From NCBI GenBank assembly GCA_024305745.1, contig JAHRBS010000013.1, forward strand, positions 1,178,001 through 1,242,000: a stretch of 64,000 nucleotides of DNA. The letters are read 5' to 3'. The stretch is from Polyporus tsugae. Taxonomy: Eukaryota > Basidiomycota > Agaricomycetes > Polyporales > Polyporaceae. Position 1 is the stretch's first letter. The number at the start of each line of letters is the position of its first letter. Under the pieces are notes generated by a model. It was not told the origin of the DNA. It was given only the letters and a program-made list of their open reading frames with translations, and did not search any database. Made by a program: the position numbers and the translations under genes. Positions 10,896 through 21,864 of the stretch are shown here, in pieces.

Positions 10896-11086
10896 GCTCC
10901 CCATCCCCATCTGGGGGTCTTTGCGAAGACGTGGTCGGGGTGGTCACAGCTGTGGAGCATGTGGTTAACAATGTGCTTGGCGATGTCATTGAGGATGAAG
11001 GCGAGGGCAGTGAGGGTGATTGCTTGCAGGCCGAGGACTGCGAGGACAAAGAGAGCGAGGATGTAGAACATCGCTGCTGAGTCCAT
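10892..11086 (-). CDS. Putative single-pass membrane microprotein 1 (64 aa)
   Basis: The ORF starts M-D-S-A-A-M-F-Y-I-L-A-L-F-V-L-A-V-L-G-L, a strong membrane segment (residues 6-33), followed by a polar tail with three His. The ATG lies one base after the TGA of the chromodomain ORF (stop 11088-11090, ATG 11086-11084), and its own stop overlaps the start of the next membrane ORF. Two small hydrophobic ORFs directly behind a chromodomain pol end resemble the position of an env-like third ORF, but in a eukaryote this spacing does not by itself imply translation. It is too short for homology claims. Confidence 0.42.
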   Translation of the reverse strand: MDSAAMFYILALFVLAVLGLQAITLTALAFILNDIAKHIVNHMLHSCDHPDHVFAKTPRWGWGA

Positions 11087-11087
11087 T

Positions 11088-11321
11088 TCACTTGAGGCGG
11101 TGCATCTTCTTATAGGCTTTGAGAATATCCTTCGCATTTTTGAGGTTTACTTCCGGTTCCCAGGAGTTCTCAAAGGATTCCCATCTCTTCCAGGATACTA
11201 GGTACTGCCTTGTTTCCCTCCAAGCCCTAGAGCAGATGCGGTACATGGAGTTTATGCATTGTTCAGAATAAGTGACACTCACTATTCCGTGGCTAGCTCT
11301 ATATCTGTGCTTGTTTTGCAC
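11088..11321 (-). pseudogene. Chromodomain remnant (C-terminus of a chromovirus integrase)
   Basis: The last 45 residues match a chromodomain: R-Q-Y-L-V-S-W-K-R-W, then N-S-W-E-P-E, then L-K-N-A-K-D-I-L-K-A-Y-K-K. In this fold the aromatic residues read methylated histone tails, and chromoviruses carry it at the integrase C-terminus to target heterochromatin. The sequence is clearly different from the Gypsy-1 chromodomain, so it belongs to another element or a host gene. Upstream, GTGAGT...TCTAG (about 11277-11222) would be a plausible 56-bp intron, so the first 30 codons of the open frame may be intronic. No RT or integrase core is left nearby. Confidence 0.65.
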
Positions 11322-11835
11322 ATCTAAATGTAACCGTCAACCCTGGGGTTCGGAACTTCCTTGCACAGGGCAAGGAACTAGATGGGGAGGACAATGTACT
11401 GCCATCAAGTTCAATGTCTGGTTGCATACTGTCCTTATAGATCCTAAGGATTTCTCCACAGACTAATGATGGCGTCAGTGTCTCTCATGGACTGTTACTA
11501 TGCAGCCTGCAGGGTTGTTTTCTCATCTGGGCTCTGATCGCAAATATACCTGCTGTTACGTTGTCTTTCTTTAGCATCATGTGTACTAGTTCAAAATGAC
11601 ATAGACCTTACTGCTTAGCCAGTCTAATGTTGCAATATACCTCTATGCCATGGTATCTCCCTCAGTCCGTACTTGTCATCAGAATTCACAATTTTAAGAG
11701 TATCTGTCGTTGTCCAGGAGGTGCAACTCACGTGACTACTACATTGGCTTATTGACCACATGAGAATGATCATGACCTCCATTTTTGCCCCTCTGTGACC
11801 TCACTGTCAGCTCTTGTTCGACCTCCTCCCACCTT
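11322..11835. other. No gene seen
   Basis: AT-balanced sequence without a convincing frame, LTR terminus or RNA gene. Confidence 0.5.
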
Positions 11836-13128
11836 ATGGCTGAGCCTCCAGTTGAAGGTCCTCCCCCTGCGACTCTGCCAAGTGTCTCAGACAGCCAAAT
11901 TTAGGCAGAAGCACACCACCTTGAGAGGTTGAATTGTCAGGCAGAAGCACACCTTGAGAGGTTGCATCATCAGACAGCCCGTCGAGAGGAAGGTGGTGCA
12001 CTTCCTCCCATAAGGCGCAGAGGATCATCTCAAAACCAAGCTCAAGCTTCTGTTACTCAGGGTCCTGGTAATTGCATCATCCTGCTTTGATGTTTCCTGT
12101 GGCTGAGTCAACCTATATTGCACAGATGCGTCAATGACAAGCAACACAACAGCTATGCTGGTAAATGACCCATCTCCAAGCTTTTCTTTGTCGCTGCTTC
12201 CATCCCCATCCGTTGCTCAAGAGAATGGGTCTTTGCATCCTACTCTTGACAATGGCATATCTGTGGGATTGCCAGATGCGACCCTCCGGTCCAATGCAAT
12301 GATGGAAGCCCTGGTCATGTTGCAGTCTCATCCAGTTCGCCAATCGCCCTCTCCATCTGAGTTGGAGCGTGCATCATCTTTGGAGTGAGAGGTTATCAAT
12401 TATGAAGGCGGAACTGATCATGGGCAAAATATAGAGGACATCTGAGGTGCGTTCTGTCCTCTCAGCTTCCAAGCCAGGTTTGATGTATTGCTGAGTTGCC
12501 TACTATTGAAGACCACCATTTTGGGCTCTCAAACTCTATCGACAATCTTCAGCTGGTGGTATCATCAGGATCTGCTAGTACTCACCATCGTCTTGGTCTT
12601 TCCTTGCCCGCACCTCCAGAGGATTTGATCATGCAGGCCATGTCTCCTTCCTTCACCTCTACCTATTTCCTCTCAGGTTCCCAGCCAACTGAGTCACCTG
12701 TTCCCTCTCAATCCATTCCCAACGGTATACATCTGCCCAATAGAACTAGTGTGAGTCCCCTCTAGCACGTCGGTACATGGACAGAACTCCTTCAGGATGC
12801 TGACATGATATAGATTGATGCTATGACAGGACGCACCACTCCAAATCATTCTTCTGTCAACTCAGAGGTTCCCAATGTGTCCATGTCTTCCAGTGTTTCA
12901 ACAAGTACTGTCTATGATCTATTCACTGCAGGGCAAGAACCATGGCTTGGAAATCCGCCTTCAGCACATGCAGTCAGGATCAATAACCGTGCACCATCAC
13001 CCAACCAAACTGGCTTGCATGCATCACCTATACTGCACGGCAGTCAGACTGCTGGCGCATCTCTGACTCCTTCAGCGTTGGGAGAAGTTGAGGCCCCGCC
13101 ACTACAGCAATGTTGTGACTCTTACTGA
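11836..13128 (+). pseudogene. Decayed Ser/Pro-rich gene, 5' part
   Basis: Function unknown. A start at 11836 reads M-A-E-P-P-V-E-G-P-P-P-A-T-L-P-S and continues, after a TAG, through A-E-A-H-H-L-E-R-L repeated twice (an internal 12-residue duplication, about 11901-11970). A later Ser/Pro-rich segment at 12134-12388 and another at 12496-13128 follow in other frames. The last one is open over 210 codons except for two TAGs (12763-12765 and about 12814) that both look like CAG-to-TAG changes. The composition suggests a disordered protein or the N-terminal part of a transposon protein. The pieces probably belonged to one gene with 13290-14067. Confidence 0.4.
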
Positions 13129-13289
13129 CAGTTTCACACTTTTCTAGCACAATCCCATCTATACTCCGGGTGTTAAATTGGCCAACATAGGCTGCACTGG
13201 CCCTGGTCACAATGATGGTATGTAACCTTTGCTTGAGTGAGTCAGTTAGGCCCTATGTTGATGTTGTATGGTTATGGATAGCTAATGAC

Positions 13290-14067
13290 ATACCCACACA
13301 GCCCCAGTCTTACACGTTCCCTGATACCCCTCCTCTGAGAAACCGTTATCTGCAACCTCCCATCTCCGCACATGTGCATCTTGAGGATGACATCCAACCA
13401 CCGTCAAACAATGTCAGTTCATTGGAATAGCATGTGTGGACATCTACATCTTACATTACTCGAGAGGCACCCACTGGTCCCCAACATCTGGCAATTCCCT
13501 CCAACAATGAGCAGGATCCGCTCCTCAGTAGGGAGGTTGAGGAGTATCTCAACTCCCACTTTCAGGACAAGGCCCGCAATGCACATATGCTCAGCGACAC
13601 ACCCGAACCATATGGGAGTGCGTACACCCTGATTCTCAGGATTTGTCTTGCCTGTCAAGTGATGGATGCCCTTCATATCTCCACATCATGGAGGAAACCT
13701 CATGAGGTCAGAGTACAGAACGACCTCCACAATTCTATCACGATCTCTTGTGAAGACATTGTCAAGTAGTTGTGGATGAAAGCACAGACATTCTGCACCA
13801 TGTCTGCTTGCACTACCCTCTTTGAGAGGGTGCACAAATGGTTTTTGTGAAACCGAGGTTGGGAAGCAATAGCAGACAAGGATGACAAGCCCCTGTTCCT
13901 CCTCTTACAGAAGTACTATAGGGATGACAAAGGCCGACTTCCAATGAAGCAGGAGAGAGTGGCCACACAGGCAATCAAAATGGCACAAGATGAGAAAGCA
14001 TCTCGTTTAGAGAGTTATTGCAGAGCATTGGAGGAGCAAAGGTGTGGGAAGAAGGGGAGACGGTAAC
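13290..14067 (+). pseudogene. Decayed gene, 3' part, charged C-terminus
   Basis: At 13290-13610 one frame reads through Q-D-P-L-L-S-R-E-V-E-E-Y-L-N-S-H-F with a single TAG at 13428-13430. GTGCGT...TTCTCAG (13618-13639) looks like a remnant splice pair. From 13774 a second frame reads T-T-L-F-E-R-V-H-K-W-F-L, a TGA, then G-W-E-A-I-A-D-K-D-D-K-P-L-F-L-L-L-Q-K-Y and a long Lys/Glu/Arg helix ending G-K-K-G-R-R at TAA 14065-14067. I cannot assign a family. The charged helical tail and upstream Ser/Pro-rich half fit a nuclear or transposon-encoded protein. Confidence 0.4.
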
Positions 14068-14229
14068 ATGTGGCTTTGATTTTATGTGTAGATAAATATA
14101 TTGTGATAAACATAGGCACTCACTCATATATCTAATGTATAATGACTCGCATCTAACATAGGAAACAACAAGTGTCCTGGATATTTTTAATCAGTGCACC
14201 ATACGCAATATATTGACAAAAACTGGAAC

Positions 14230-14590
14230 AGGGAACATACTACGGTTTCAGATAAGTGCGACAGCTTGTTGGGCACCTCAGTCATCCATGAAGTTTGAGT
14301 ACTTGTTTCCATTATTGTCACGCCCTTAGGGATGAGGAAGTTGTGATACTGATCATCATCTGTAAACACGTGTGCAACTGCATGTGGCTTGTTAACATGT
14401 TGTGTCAACTGAAATTAGCAAAAGGCACATACTAAGGTGAGCAATGGAGACCCATCACACAACTTCCTGCACAAGATCGACATTGAAGTATGCTGTATGG
14501 CAGATTCAGGCAGTCAGCCATCATTGGAAGCCTGTTGCCACATAACCTCAGACTGGGCCCCTTCTGGATGTCCCAGTGTGGGGGTGTGAG
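14230..14590 (-). pseudogene. Cytochrome P450 pseudogene fragment (K-helix region)
   Basis: Minus-strand pieces in three frames fall in the order expected for a fungal microsomal P450. First comes H-W-D-I-Q-K then, in another frame, A-Q-S-E-V, then G-N-R-L-P-M-M-A-D-C-L-N-L-P-Y, then V-D-L-V-Q-E-V-V-stop-W-V-S-I-A-H-L. The last is the K-helix ExxR motif with its Arg codon turned from CGA to TGA. A 3' splice site (TTGCTAATTTCAG) leads to the next exon with K-P-H-A-V, T-D-D-D-Q-Y and F-L-I-P-K-G-V-T-I, the conserved stretch that follows ExxR. The haem-binding Cys loop is not present. P450s are haem monooxygenases; this copy is dead. The call rests on the ordered match, not on a search. Confidence 0.68.
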
Positions 14591-14699
14591 AGCCGGACAA
14601 TAGACAGAGACTGGAGTTGAATGGCCAAATTGGCTGAAGTAGGGCTGGGATGACGGTACAAGTACGGTCACCCTACTCCGATAGCGGCCATCCACTGTT

Positions 14700-15380
14700 C
14701 ACACTGTCCATGCAGTCCATGCCATCCATGCAGTGATCATCTGTGTGAGTTGCTTGCTCTTGTGGTCCTCACAAAGGAGATCACATAAATATTGGTCAAC
14801 TACAATGGTCAGGGGGCATGGGGAGATGACACTTGATTGTTTTGAATGGTGTGCCAGAATTGGAAGAGAGATATGGGATACAAGACAATATAATTACTCA
14901 CCTTCATTCAACCTTACCTATGTCAAAATTCCAGATGGCCAACACAACTTCTACACCTGCCCCCCTGCTATAAGACACGGTGCCTGGTGATTTGTTCCAA
15001 TAGTAGAAGAATAGTGCGAGACTTCTGATGAGTGTCAAGCAAAATAACTGCCCCACTTAAGTCTTGCCTGCAGACGTCTCCAAGGAGTGAGTTGATCGAG
15101 CTGGACCTTCCTTATGGCTAGTCACTACAAGGCATTCATTGTGAGCGTGAGCGGTTGTGAGCAGTGGGCAGGAGAGAGGATGTTATCAAGATGTGGGTGG
15201 CAATGCGCAAAATAAAGCTCAAGTGCTGACTCAGCCATGGCGTCAATTGGCATACAAGCACCTTATCTGACAGTCAGTTAGACTCACCAACTGCATCAGC
15301 CAGGCCAAGGTCTGTATAGACCCATTTACCTTCCAATTGATATGCTAATGAGCTAAAACCTTTTCACTCTTAGTTGTATG
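14700..15380. other. No gene seen
   Basis: No frame, RNA or repeat that I can support. An acceptor-like tttcactcttag at about 15374 could belong to an upstream intron of the JmjC gene. Confidence 0.45.
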
Positions 15381-15387
15381 TGTGAGA

Positions 15388-16938
15388 ATGAGGAGTCCTG
15401 TGGTGCAGTCCTCGAGTTGCACAGCAAAGAAAGTTCGCACCCGCTCCAAACCTCCTCCATTGGTCTGCTATATCTGTGCAGTCCAGGATGGTTCAGAGGG
15501 CTCATGCTGGTTCAAGGGTATGGATATATATCATTGGTTATTAGGGGGACATGACTAATATGAAATATATTAGACTTACGGACATTCCAAAAGACATCTC
15601 CAGGGAGTTGTGCAATCGGTTGGATCGAGGAAACTGAGCCACCAAAATTAAGTTACAGACATGTTTTCTATCCAATCCCTAGTCCACAACTCCAGGGAGA
15701 GCTCAAGGTATGCATGGTTGCAAAATGATAACTAGGATGAGAGTGACACTTTATGATTCAGGCTGAGATTGCACCTTGTGTTCAGGGTTTACTCCGAGAC
15801 TTGAAGCACCATGAGAACTTGCCCAATATCATTCGCATCTCTCCAGACAGGGGATCAAGAATCACATGTGGTGAGTCTGAGAGATGATTTAGCCAGTCTA
15901 TAACTGCACTGGCTGAATATAGTTCTAGATCACTGCCTTACATCCGCACCTTCATCCTTGTTCATGTGTACAACGTGTGGCTATGAGCTGTGTGTAGAAT
16001 GTTATGTGGAGGACAACCGTGTGGATGAAATTGTATGCACAGCAGATAGCCAACAGGTATATTTGTTGCTTCTACTTGATTGTTCCTAGCCCTGATCCCT
16101 TACAGCAGCCAGATCATTCCTTCTCCCCCATTTGCTGGACTCAGGGTGGCAGGGTCCAGGATATGATGGCTAAAGTTCAAGTCATGCTGGATAATCAAAA
16201 CACTCATCATTCTCTCACAACAAATGCGACAGGGCCACTGCACGTTCTGGCTCAACTTAGGTGCAAAGTGCCCTCCTTGAGCACCGGACAAGATGTGCTC
16301 TTCCGGTCACTCTGGTCTCAACATATCCCAGTTATTGTGGAGCATGCAACGAGAAAAATACAATGCACTTGGTCTTCCGATGAATTTGTAACCTCTCATA
16401 GCCATGTGTATGTTGATATGATCAAGATGCAGAATCCTCAAGCCATCACGCAGTCTGTGACTGTTGCCCAGTTCTTCGAACTCTTTGAAATGGATGACAG
16501 TGAACGTGGTTTTGCCATCAAGGTCAAAGTAATGCATCGTATTTATCACTTGAGTTATGTGTTAGTTCCTAACGGTGATATGACGATAGGACTGGCCTCT
16601 ATCTTCACTCTTCAAAACCAACTTCAAACAGGACTATGACGCTTTCATAGATACTGTCCCCTTTCCTTGCTACATGCATAATAACGGTTATTTCAACCTT
16701 GCCAGACACTGGCCAGACTGCGGGGCCGGGGTGCCAAGTTTGAAATCTGACTTAGGTATGTCGCTGGGATCAAAAAGATATGGAAGTACTCACCATGCTC
16801 AGGGCCCAAAATGTATGTGGCGACATGTGACCTAGATGAACGGGGTTCAACGCCTGTGCACCTAGATGCCACTGATGCAGTCAACATTCTCGTCTACTCA
16901 GGCGCAAAGGATGCAGATGCCGTTGGAGCTCTGTGGCA
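15388..16938 (+). pseudogene. KDM3-like JmjC histone demethylase, truncated by a Gypsy-1 LTR
   Basis: Seven exons with in-phase GT-AG introns: 15388-15517, 15574-15707, 15762-15870, 15929-16056, 16106-16528, 16590-16755 and 16803-16938. Exon 1 has C-Y-I-C and G-S-C-W-F; exons 3-4 join to give T-C-D-H-C, then F-M-C-T-T-C-G-Y-E-L-C-V-E-C-Y, the Cys-rich zinc finger of KDM3/JMJD1 proteins. Exons 5-7 carry the JmjC fold: D-W-P, Y-F-N-L-A-R-H-W-P, D-L-G-P-K-M-Y-V-A, and the Fe(II) pair as V-H-L-D-A-T-D-A-V-N (HxD). The frame then reads G-A-L-W-H and stops where the LTR begins at 16939. The second half of the JmjC domain, including the distal His ligand, is missing. Such enzymes remove methyl groups from histone H3K9. 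The start Met is tentative; an upstream exon is possible. Confidence 0.8.
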
Positions 16939-17684
16939 TGTTACAACTGGCCATCGAGTAAGGACCAGGGAGACTTTTGAGATGAGCGAGGGCGTCAACG
17001 AGCACTTGTGCAGCGAGAGCGGAGCAAGGCTCAACGGTCAGAGCTGGAGATGAGTTGTATTGAGCTAGGTAACTAACAAGCGAAATACAGCGAGGCTTAC
17101 CTGGAGACAAGAGGTCAAAACTGAGGTCTCCAGGCAGCAAAGTACAGGTCCTTATATACGTATAGAGGACAATGGAAACCCGGGGACAATAGGTAACTAT
17201 GGACACAGGTGAACAATGGAAACGGAACAATAGCGACGACAGACAATAAGGAGCTATTGTGCTGAGGAACAGGGGACGAGATACAATGCAACGGAGAACA
17301 ATAAGTATGACGTGAGAAGTAGATCGTCCGAAAAAGGAAACTAAGGCGCTGGTAGCAGGTGCCGAATGGAACGTTCATGACAATACCCCCCTCCCAAGGG
17401 TCGTGCCTTCACAACTAAGTCTTCTTGAGAGGACCAGGCGCCTCTGCATGCATTGAATGGAATTTTTGCAAGAGTTGCAGCGTGTTTGTAAGGTCCACTG
17501 CATCCTCCCAGCTGTCGTGTTCAGGGCCCCAACCCTTCCAGTGTATGAGGTACTGCAGTTTCTTCCACCACCCATACCGCCGCGACTCCAACACTTCCTC
17601 CACTTCATACTTGGTTGAAAGTGGGCCAATGCTGGCAGGTGACAGTTGATAAGGAATGAGACCAATGAGGTTACTTGTGTTCAT
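16939..17684 (-). mobile_element. Gypsy-1 copy G: 3' end only (chromodomain plus 3' LTR)
   Basis: Minus strand, 3' LTR 17382-16939 (444 bp, TGTCATGAAC...TTGTAACA), preceded by a purine tract and by the pol C-terminus, with the chromodomain Y-E-V-E-E-V-L-E-S-R-R, L-I-H-W-K-G-W and H-D-S-W-E-D. It ends P-G-P-L-K-K-T. Everything 5' of the chromodomain is absent, so the copy is truncated near 17684. The LTR sits directly in the JmjC gene; the five bases next to it are tggca. The other flank of the insertion is not recognisable. Confidence 0.88.
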
Positions 17685-18508
17685 GACTTTTATTGATGAT
17701 AGATTAATAGTAGAAGAGACTATTTATCACTTATTCAGCTTACCTCTTTAACACAAGCATATGACTACTGGCAGGATCAAGCACTTAACTAGTTGCCATA
17801 CAAAGTGCGGCTGACCATATACTTGTGCTGGAGCACTTTTCAATGGCTGGCGTTCATTACAAGGCTATGAACACCTTTCAAATCTGACAGGACATGATCT
17901 GCAACCATTTTCCACAATGCATACTCATAGTCAAGTGAACCAGTCCTAGATCTCCTTGTTTCCTGATCTCACAAGTTTCCAACATGCTGTCCTAGTCCAT
18001 GGGACTAAGATGACGGCCTTCAGTGAGGACTACCAGCAACTGACAGCACATAAAAGATGCACACAGTTGCGGCATATCCCTGAGTGAATAATTGCTAACA
18101 GGTTTGGTCATCAGCAAGTAATCCACATTTTTCAACAGCAAAGATACATATCACAGAAGGATAGTGTCTGACTTGTTGAGAAACCAAATAACTATTCAGT
18201 ACAATCCCAACTATCCCATCTACGAGCTAGTACATCCTGCAGGGTAGACATATCTCTGGCTCAGTCCAGGGACTGCCAGTCATTCCACTTGAATGGGAGC
18301 TTACTCGACTGCACTTTTCGACTTCCATTCTAAACCCAGCTTTGCTTTTCAACATACTGCGGCTGTTCTGTTCGACACTGACAGATGTCAGCTTTCAAAT
18401 TACTTGTTCTCCATCCATTTCCATAACCTACTCAGCCAACCATTTAGCTTACTAAGGGAACCCTGCTCTATCCTGAATTACTGAGAGGTCAACCCATTCA
18501 ACGCCTAC
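17685..18508. other. No gene seen
   Basis: AT-rich unique sequence. I looked for the missing 3' half of the JmjC gene here on both strands and did not find it. Confidence 0.5.
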
Positions 18509-19442
18509 TGTCATGAATATTCCATTCGGCGCCTGCTACCAGCGCCTTAGTTTCCTTTTTCGGACAATCTACTTCTCACGTCGTACTTATTGTTCTCTGT
18601 TGCATTGTATCTCGTCCTTTGTTCTTTAGCACAATAGCTCCTTATTGTCCATAGTCGCTATTGTTCCGTTTCCATTGTTCACCCGTGTCCATGGTTACAT
18701 ATTGTCCCCGGGTTCCCATTATTTTGCCGCCTTTCTCTAGCCTCCCACGCCGTGAGGCGGACCACTTCTGTCAGTGCCGGGGTCTCAGGTTAGGAGCTTT
18801 CCGCACACTGTACCACTGAGAGTGGCAAGCCTCAAGTTGAATCAAGACCACATCTGATGGTGTGACTAGAGCATGTACTACGCTAGGCCAACACAGAGGA
18901 TCTGAGTGCGTACCGTATGAGGGGAAAGGGGAATGATAAATGTGTGTAAACTCCTGGGGGAAAAGTGCGCTGGTGCTCGTGGAGAAGTTTCAACCTAATG
19001 TTACGACTGGACGTCGAGTAAGGATCAGGGATACGTACAAGACAAGCAGGAGCGCCGACAAGCACTTGTGCAGCGAGAGCAGAGCAAGGCTTGAGGGTCA
19101 GGGCTGGAGACAAGATGTATTGAGTGAGGTAACTAACGAGGGAAATACAGCGAGGCTTACCTGGAGACAAGAGGTCAAAACTGAGGTCTCCAGGCAGCGA
19201 AGTACAGGTCCTTATATACGTATAGAGGACAATGAGAACCCGGGGACAATAGGTAACTATGGACACGGGTGAACAATGGAAACGGAACAATAGCGACGAT
19301 GGACAATAAGGAGCTATTGTGCTGAGGAACAAAGGACGAGATACAATGCAACGGAGAACAATAAGTACAATGTGAGAAGTAGATCATCCAAAAAAGGAAA
19401 CTAAGGCGCTGGTAGCAGGTGCCGAATGGAACGTTCATGACA
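18509..19442. mobile_element. Head-to-head Gypsy-1 chimera
   Basis: 18509-18722 is the first 214 bp of a Gypsy-1 LTR in plus orientation (TGTCATGAATATTCC...). At about 18720-18724 it is joined directly to minus-strand Gypsy-1 leader sequence (18723-18998), which runs into a complete 444-bp 5' LTR in minus orientation (19442-18999). No coding region remains. The junction lies in an attatttt stretch, compatible with end joining or template switching between two copies. Confidence 0.85.
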
Positions 19443-20502
19443 GCGATCCTCAGCAGAGTCCACAAGTACGCAGGATATCTGGTCCTGGACTGGGAGATGA
19501 CTGTGCCTCTTGAAGTGGTGATGGGTAACCTCCTGGAGGTCTTGCTCCTCGGAGGGAATGGGGGATGATAAATGTGTATAAAACTCCTAGGGGGAAGAGA
19601 GACAGCTGGCTAGTGACTTGGGCACTGAACCAGGGGCCTAGGTGTGAGATTCTGTCTAATGTTATGTTGAAGTCGGTGCTGTAGCGCGCGCTCCTTTGAC
19701 CGCGCCAAGTCCCGCTTCGTACCATGCATACTGCGTACTGTACCCTACCCTCTGGTACTTTCCACATCACTAGATTCCCCGTTCTCATAGAGATATACCA
19801 TACTCTTACTGAATGACTCGGTTTAGTGTAGATCTGATCCCCTCTCTGGAGTGGACTCTACCTTAGGCACTTCTCGTCCTTTCAGCACCAGAACGGCGCC
19901 AGTTTGTGTAGGATGATGTAAGCTACCTAGCACGTGCTCAGTGCGCTGTCACCTCGCCTCTGTCGAGCTCTGTTGTCCTTAGACTTCTTAGAGCTCGACT
20001 TAGGTGAGTACTTTAGTTGTCCTTAGACTTCTTAGAGCTCGACTTAGGCCATTGTGACCACTCTGAGGCGCACTGCAGCCAACATGTTATAGCCGAACGA
20101 CTGTGCCACAAAACAAACAAAGGTAAGGGCTCACTGATGGAGGCACACAGAGGGTGACAACAGAAGTAGCAGATAGATTGGCCTAGACTAGAAGGCAGAG
20201 GATAGCAGGGGCTGTTAAGCTGCCTACAGATGATGGGGAGCGAACAAGAGACAGAATCTAAGGTCTCTGAGCCCACATCACAGCCCTTATATACTATACA
20301 TGACAGGTGCACAGACTGCCTGGCATTCAGGGCAGGCTTGGGCACTGATGGCAGGTGGGCTAGTCCAAAAGGAGAACAAAGAGGTAAGTACTATTACATA
20401 ACAATGATCAGTGTCCGGTATGGAGTCCGGAAGTGGATGATCCCTGGGTTAGGGTTGATGGCTATGACTGTAGTACCAAGCGTGGCACAAAAAACCGTGA
20501 CA
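19443..20502 (-). mobile_element. LTR-4 (5' LTR plus leader), interrupted by a solo LTR-2
   Basis: Minus strand. LTR-4 runs from 20502 (TGTCACGG) to 20085 (GGCTATAACA), 418 bp, with TATA-like tatataaggg on the minus strand around 20290. Beyond the inserted LTR-2 the leader continues as TTAGACAGAATCTCAC (19659 downwards) and resembles the Gypsy-1 leader: both contain a ...ggagttt..a.acacatttatcat block. LTR-4 therefore looks like a relative of Gypsy-1. It is cut at 19442 by the Gypsy-1 LTR. Confidence 0.6.
19665..20084 (-). repeat. Solo LTR-2 with perfect target duplication TGTTA
   Basis: 420 bp, minus orientation (TGTTGGCTGCAGTG...CTTCAACA). It is flanked by tgtta at 19660-19664 and tgtta at 20085-20089, a clean 5-bp target duplication at the 3' boundary of LTR-4. 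Termini TGTTG/CAACA are typical of Copia LTRs. Confidence 0.9.
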
Positions 20503-20731
20503 TGGACTGAGAGCTGCCCCCAGAAACAATTGTCTCATCATATTATAACATCTCACATCTCATCCAACGTCACATTTCAACTATCTCTAAGCTTGACACC
20601 CACACTTGTTTGAACCCAAGTAGGTAGCACTAGCAACAGTCTTTGCAAGTGCTCTACATAGTTGTTCTTGAAACTACAGAGTCTAGTTTCTCACCAGCTG
20701 TGTAGTGTACGGCTCTCTCTTAGAGAGACAG

Positions 20732-21244
20732 TGTTACGGCGAGGTTCACGGTGTCGAGGTCAGGGATGCGCACTCTCTAAGTGGGCAGAGGATGACGAGG
20801 TAGTTAAGCAGTGTTCATTGTGTCAGAGGTTCGGTGTAGCGACTGGCCAGGGGACAGATGTGCAAGGGTTCAGTGGGGAGTGAGAACCTGAATGGATTCA
20901 AGAGGTCTAACTAGGGGAACGTACATGGGGGACCTGGTCTTTATATACGTAACCAGAACAATAGCAGGACTGAGGTAACGGGTCCCTACGTCAAAGAGAG
21001 AACAAAGGGGTAGTCGAGAGAGAGAGGTCTATTGTACTGAGAAGGACAATAGCACTGGATGGTCCGGGCCGAGGACAATAGCTAACACATGATGTTGTGA
21101 TCACGCGCCTAGTAAGAGTACAATGGGATTGAACCCGAGGGTTATGCAGGGGCAAGAGCGAGATAGAGAGAGCAAAGAGAAAAGGAAGAAACGGTGTACA
21201 AGGTGGTAACAGAAAGAGTAGTACAGCCAAGAAGCCTCTGGGAC
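20732..21244 (-). repeat. Putative LTR-5
   Basis: 513 bp, minus orientation, from TGTCCCAGAGGC (21244) to CGCCGTAACA (20732), with a TATA-like gtatataaag on the minus strand and several ATTGT motifs as in the Gypsy-1 LTR. No target duplication (gacag versus attga). Single copy in the window, so the boundaries are tentative. Confidence 0.5.
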
Positions 21245-21437
21245 AATTGAACTGCACAGGATTGTATTCCTGGAATTTTAATCAATTGTCAGCCGCATAG
21301 AACTAGCTGATAACCAGCTGGGTTATATTAGCTTAGTCAGAATAGGAGTGTCTTCGATAGACACTCACAGCAGCAGGCGTCACCAGTAGATGCACAAGCA
21401 CGGACAGTTGAACTGCATAGGAGCAGACTCCTAGAAG

Positions 21438-21864
21438 TGTTGGCTGCAGTGCGCCTCAGAGCGGTCACAATGGCCTAAGTCGAGCTCTAAGAAGTCTATC
21501 ATTAACAGGAAACTAAACTACTCACCTAAGTCGAGCTCTAAGAAGTCTAAGGACAACAGAGCTCGACTGAGGCGAGGACACAGCGCACTGAGCATGTGCT
21601 AGGTAGCTTACATGATCCTACATGAACTGGCGCCGTTCTGGCGCCGAAAGGACGAGAAATGCCTAAGGTAGAGTCCACTCCAGAGAGGGGATCAGATCTA
21701 CACTAAACCAAGTCATTCAGTAAGAGTATGGTATATCTCTATGAGAATGCAGAATCTAGCGATGTGGGAAATACCAGAGGGTAGGGTACAGTATGCAGTA
21801 TGTATGGTACGAAGCGGGACTTGGCGCGGTCAAAGGAGTGCACGCTACAGCACCGACTTCAACA
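21438..21864 (+). repeat. LTR-2, full length
   Basis: 427 bp, TGTTGGCTGC...CTTCAACA. No target duplication (agaag versus tgcct). It abuts the Copia integrase fragment directly, without a gag or protease, so an internal deletion in a Copia element that owns this LTR would explain the junction. Confidence 0.85.

Noticed and set aside
18293..18484. 63-codon ORF
   Set aside because: Short, unremarkable composition, no neighbours or splice signals to support it.
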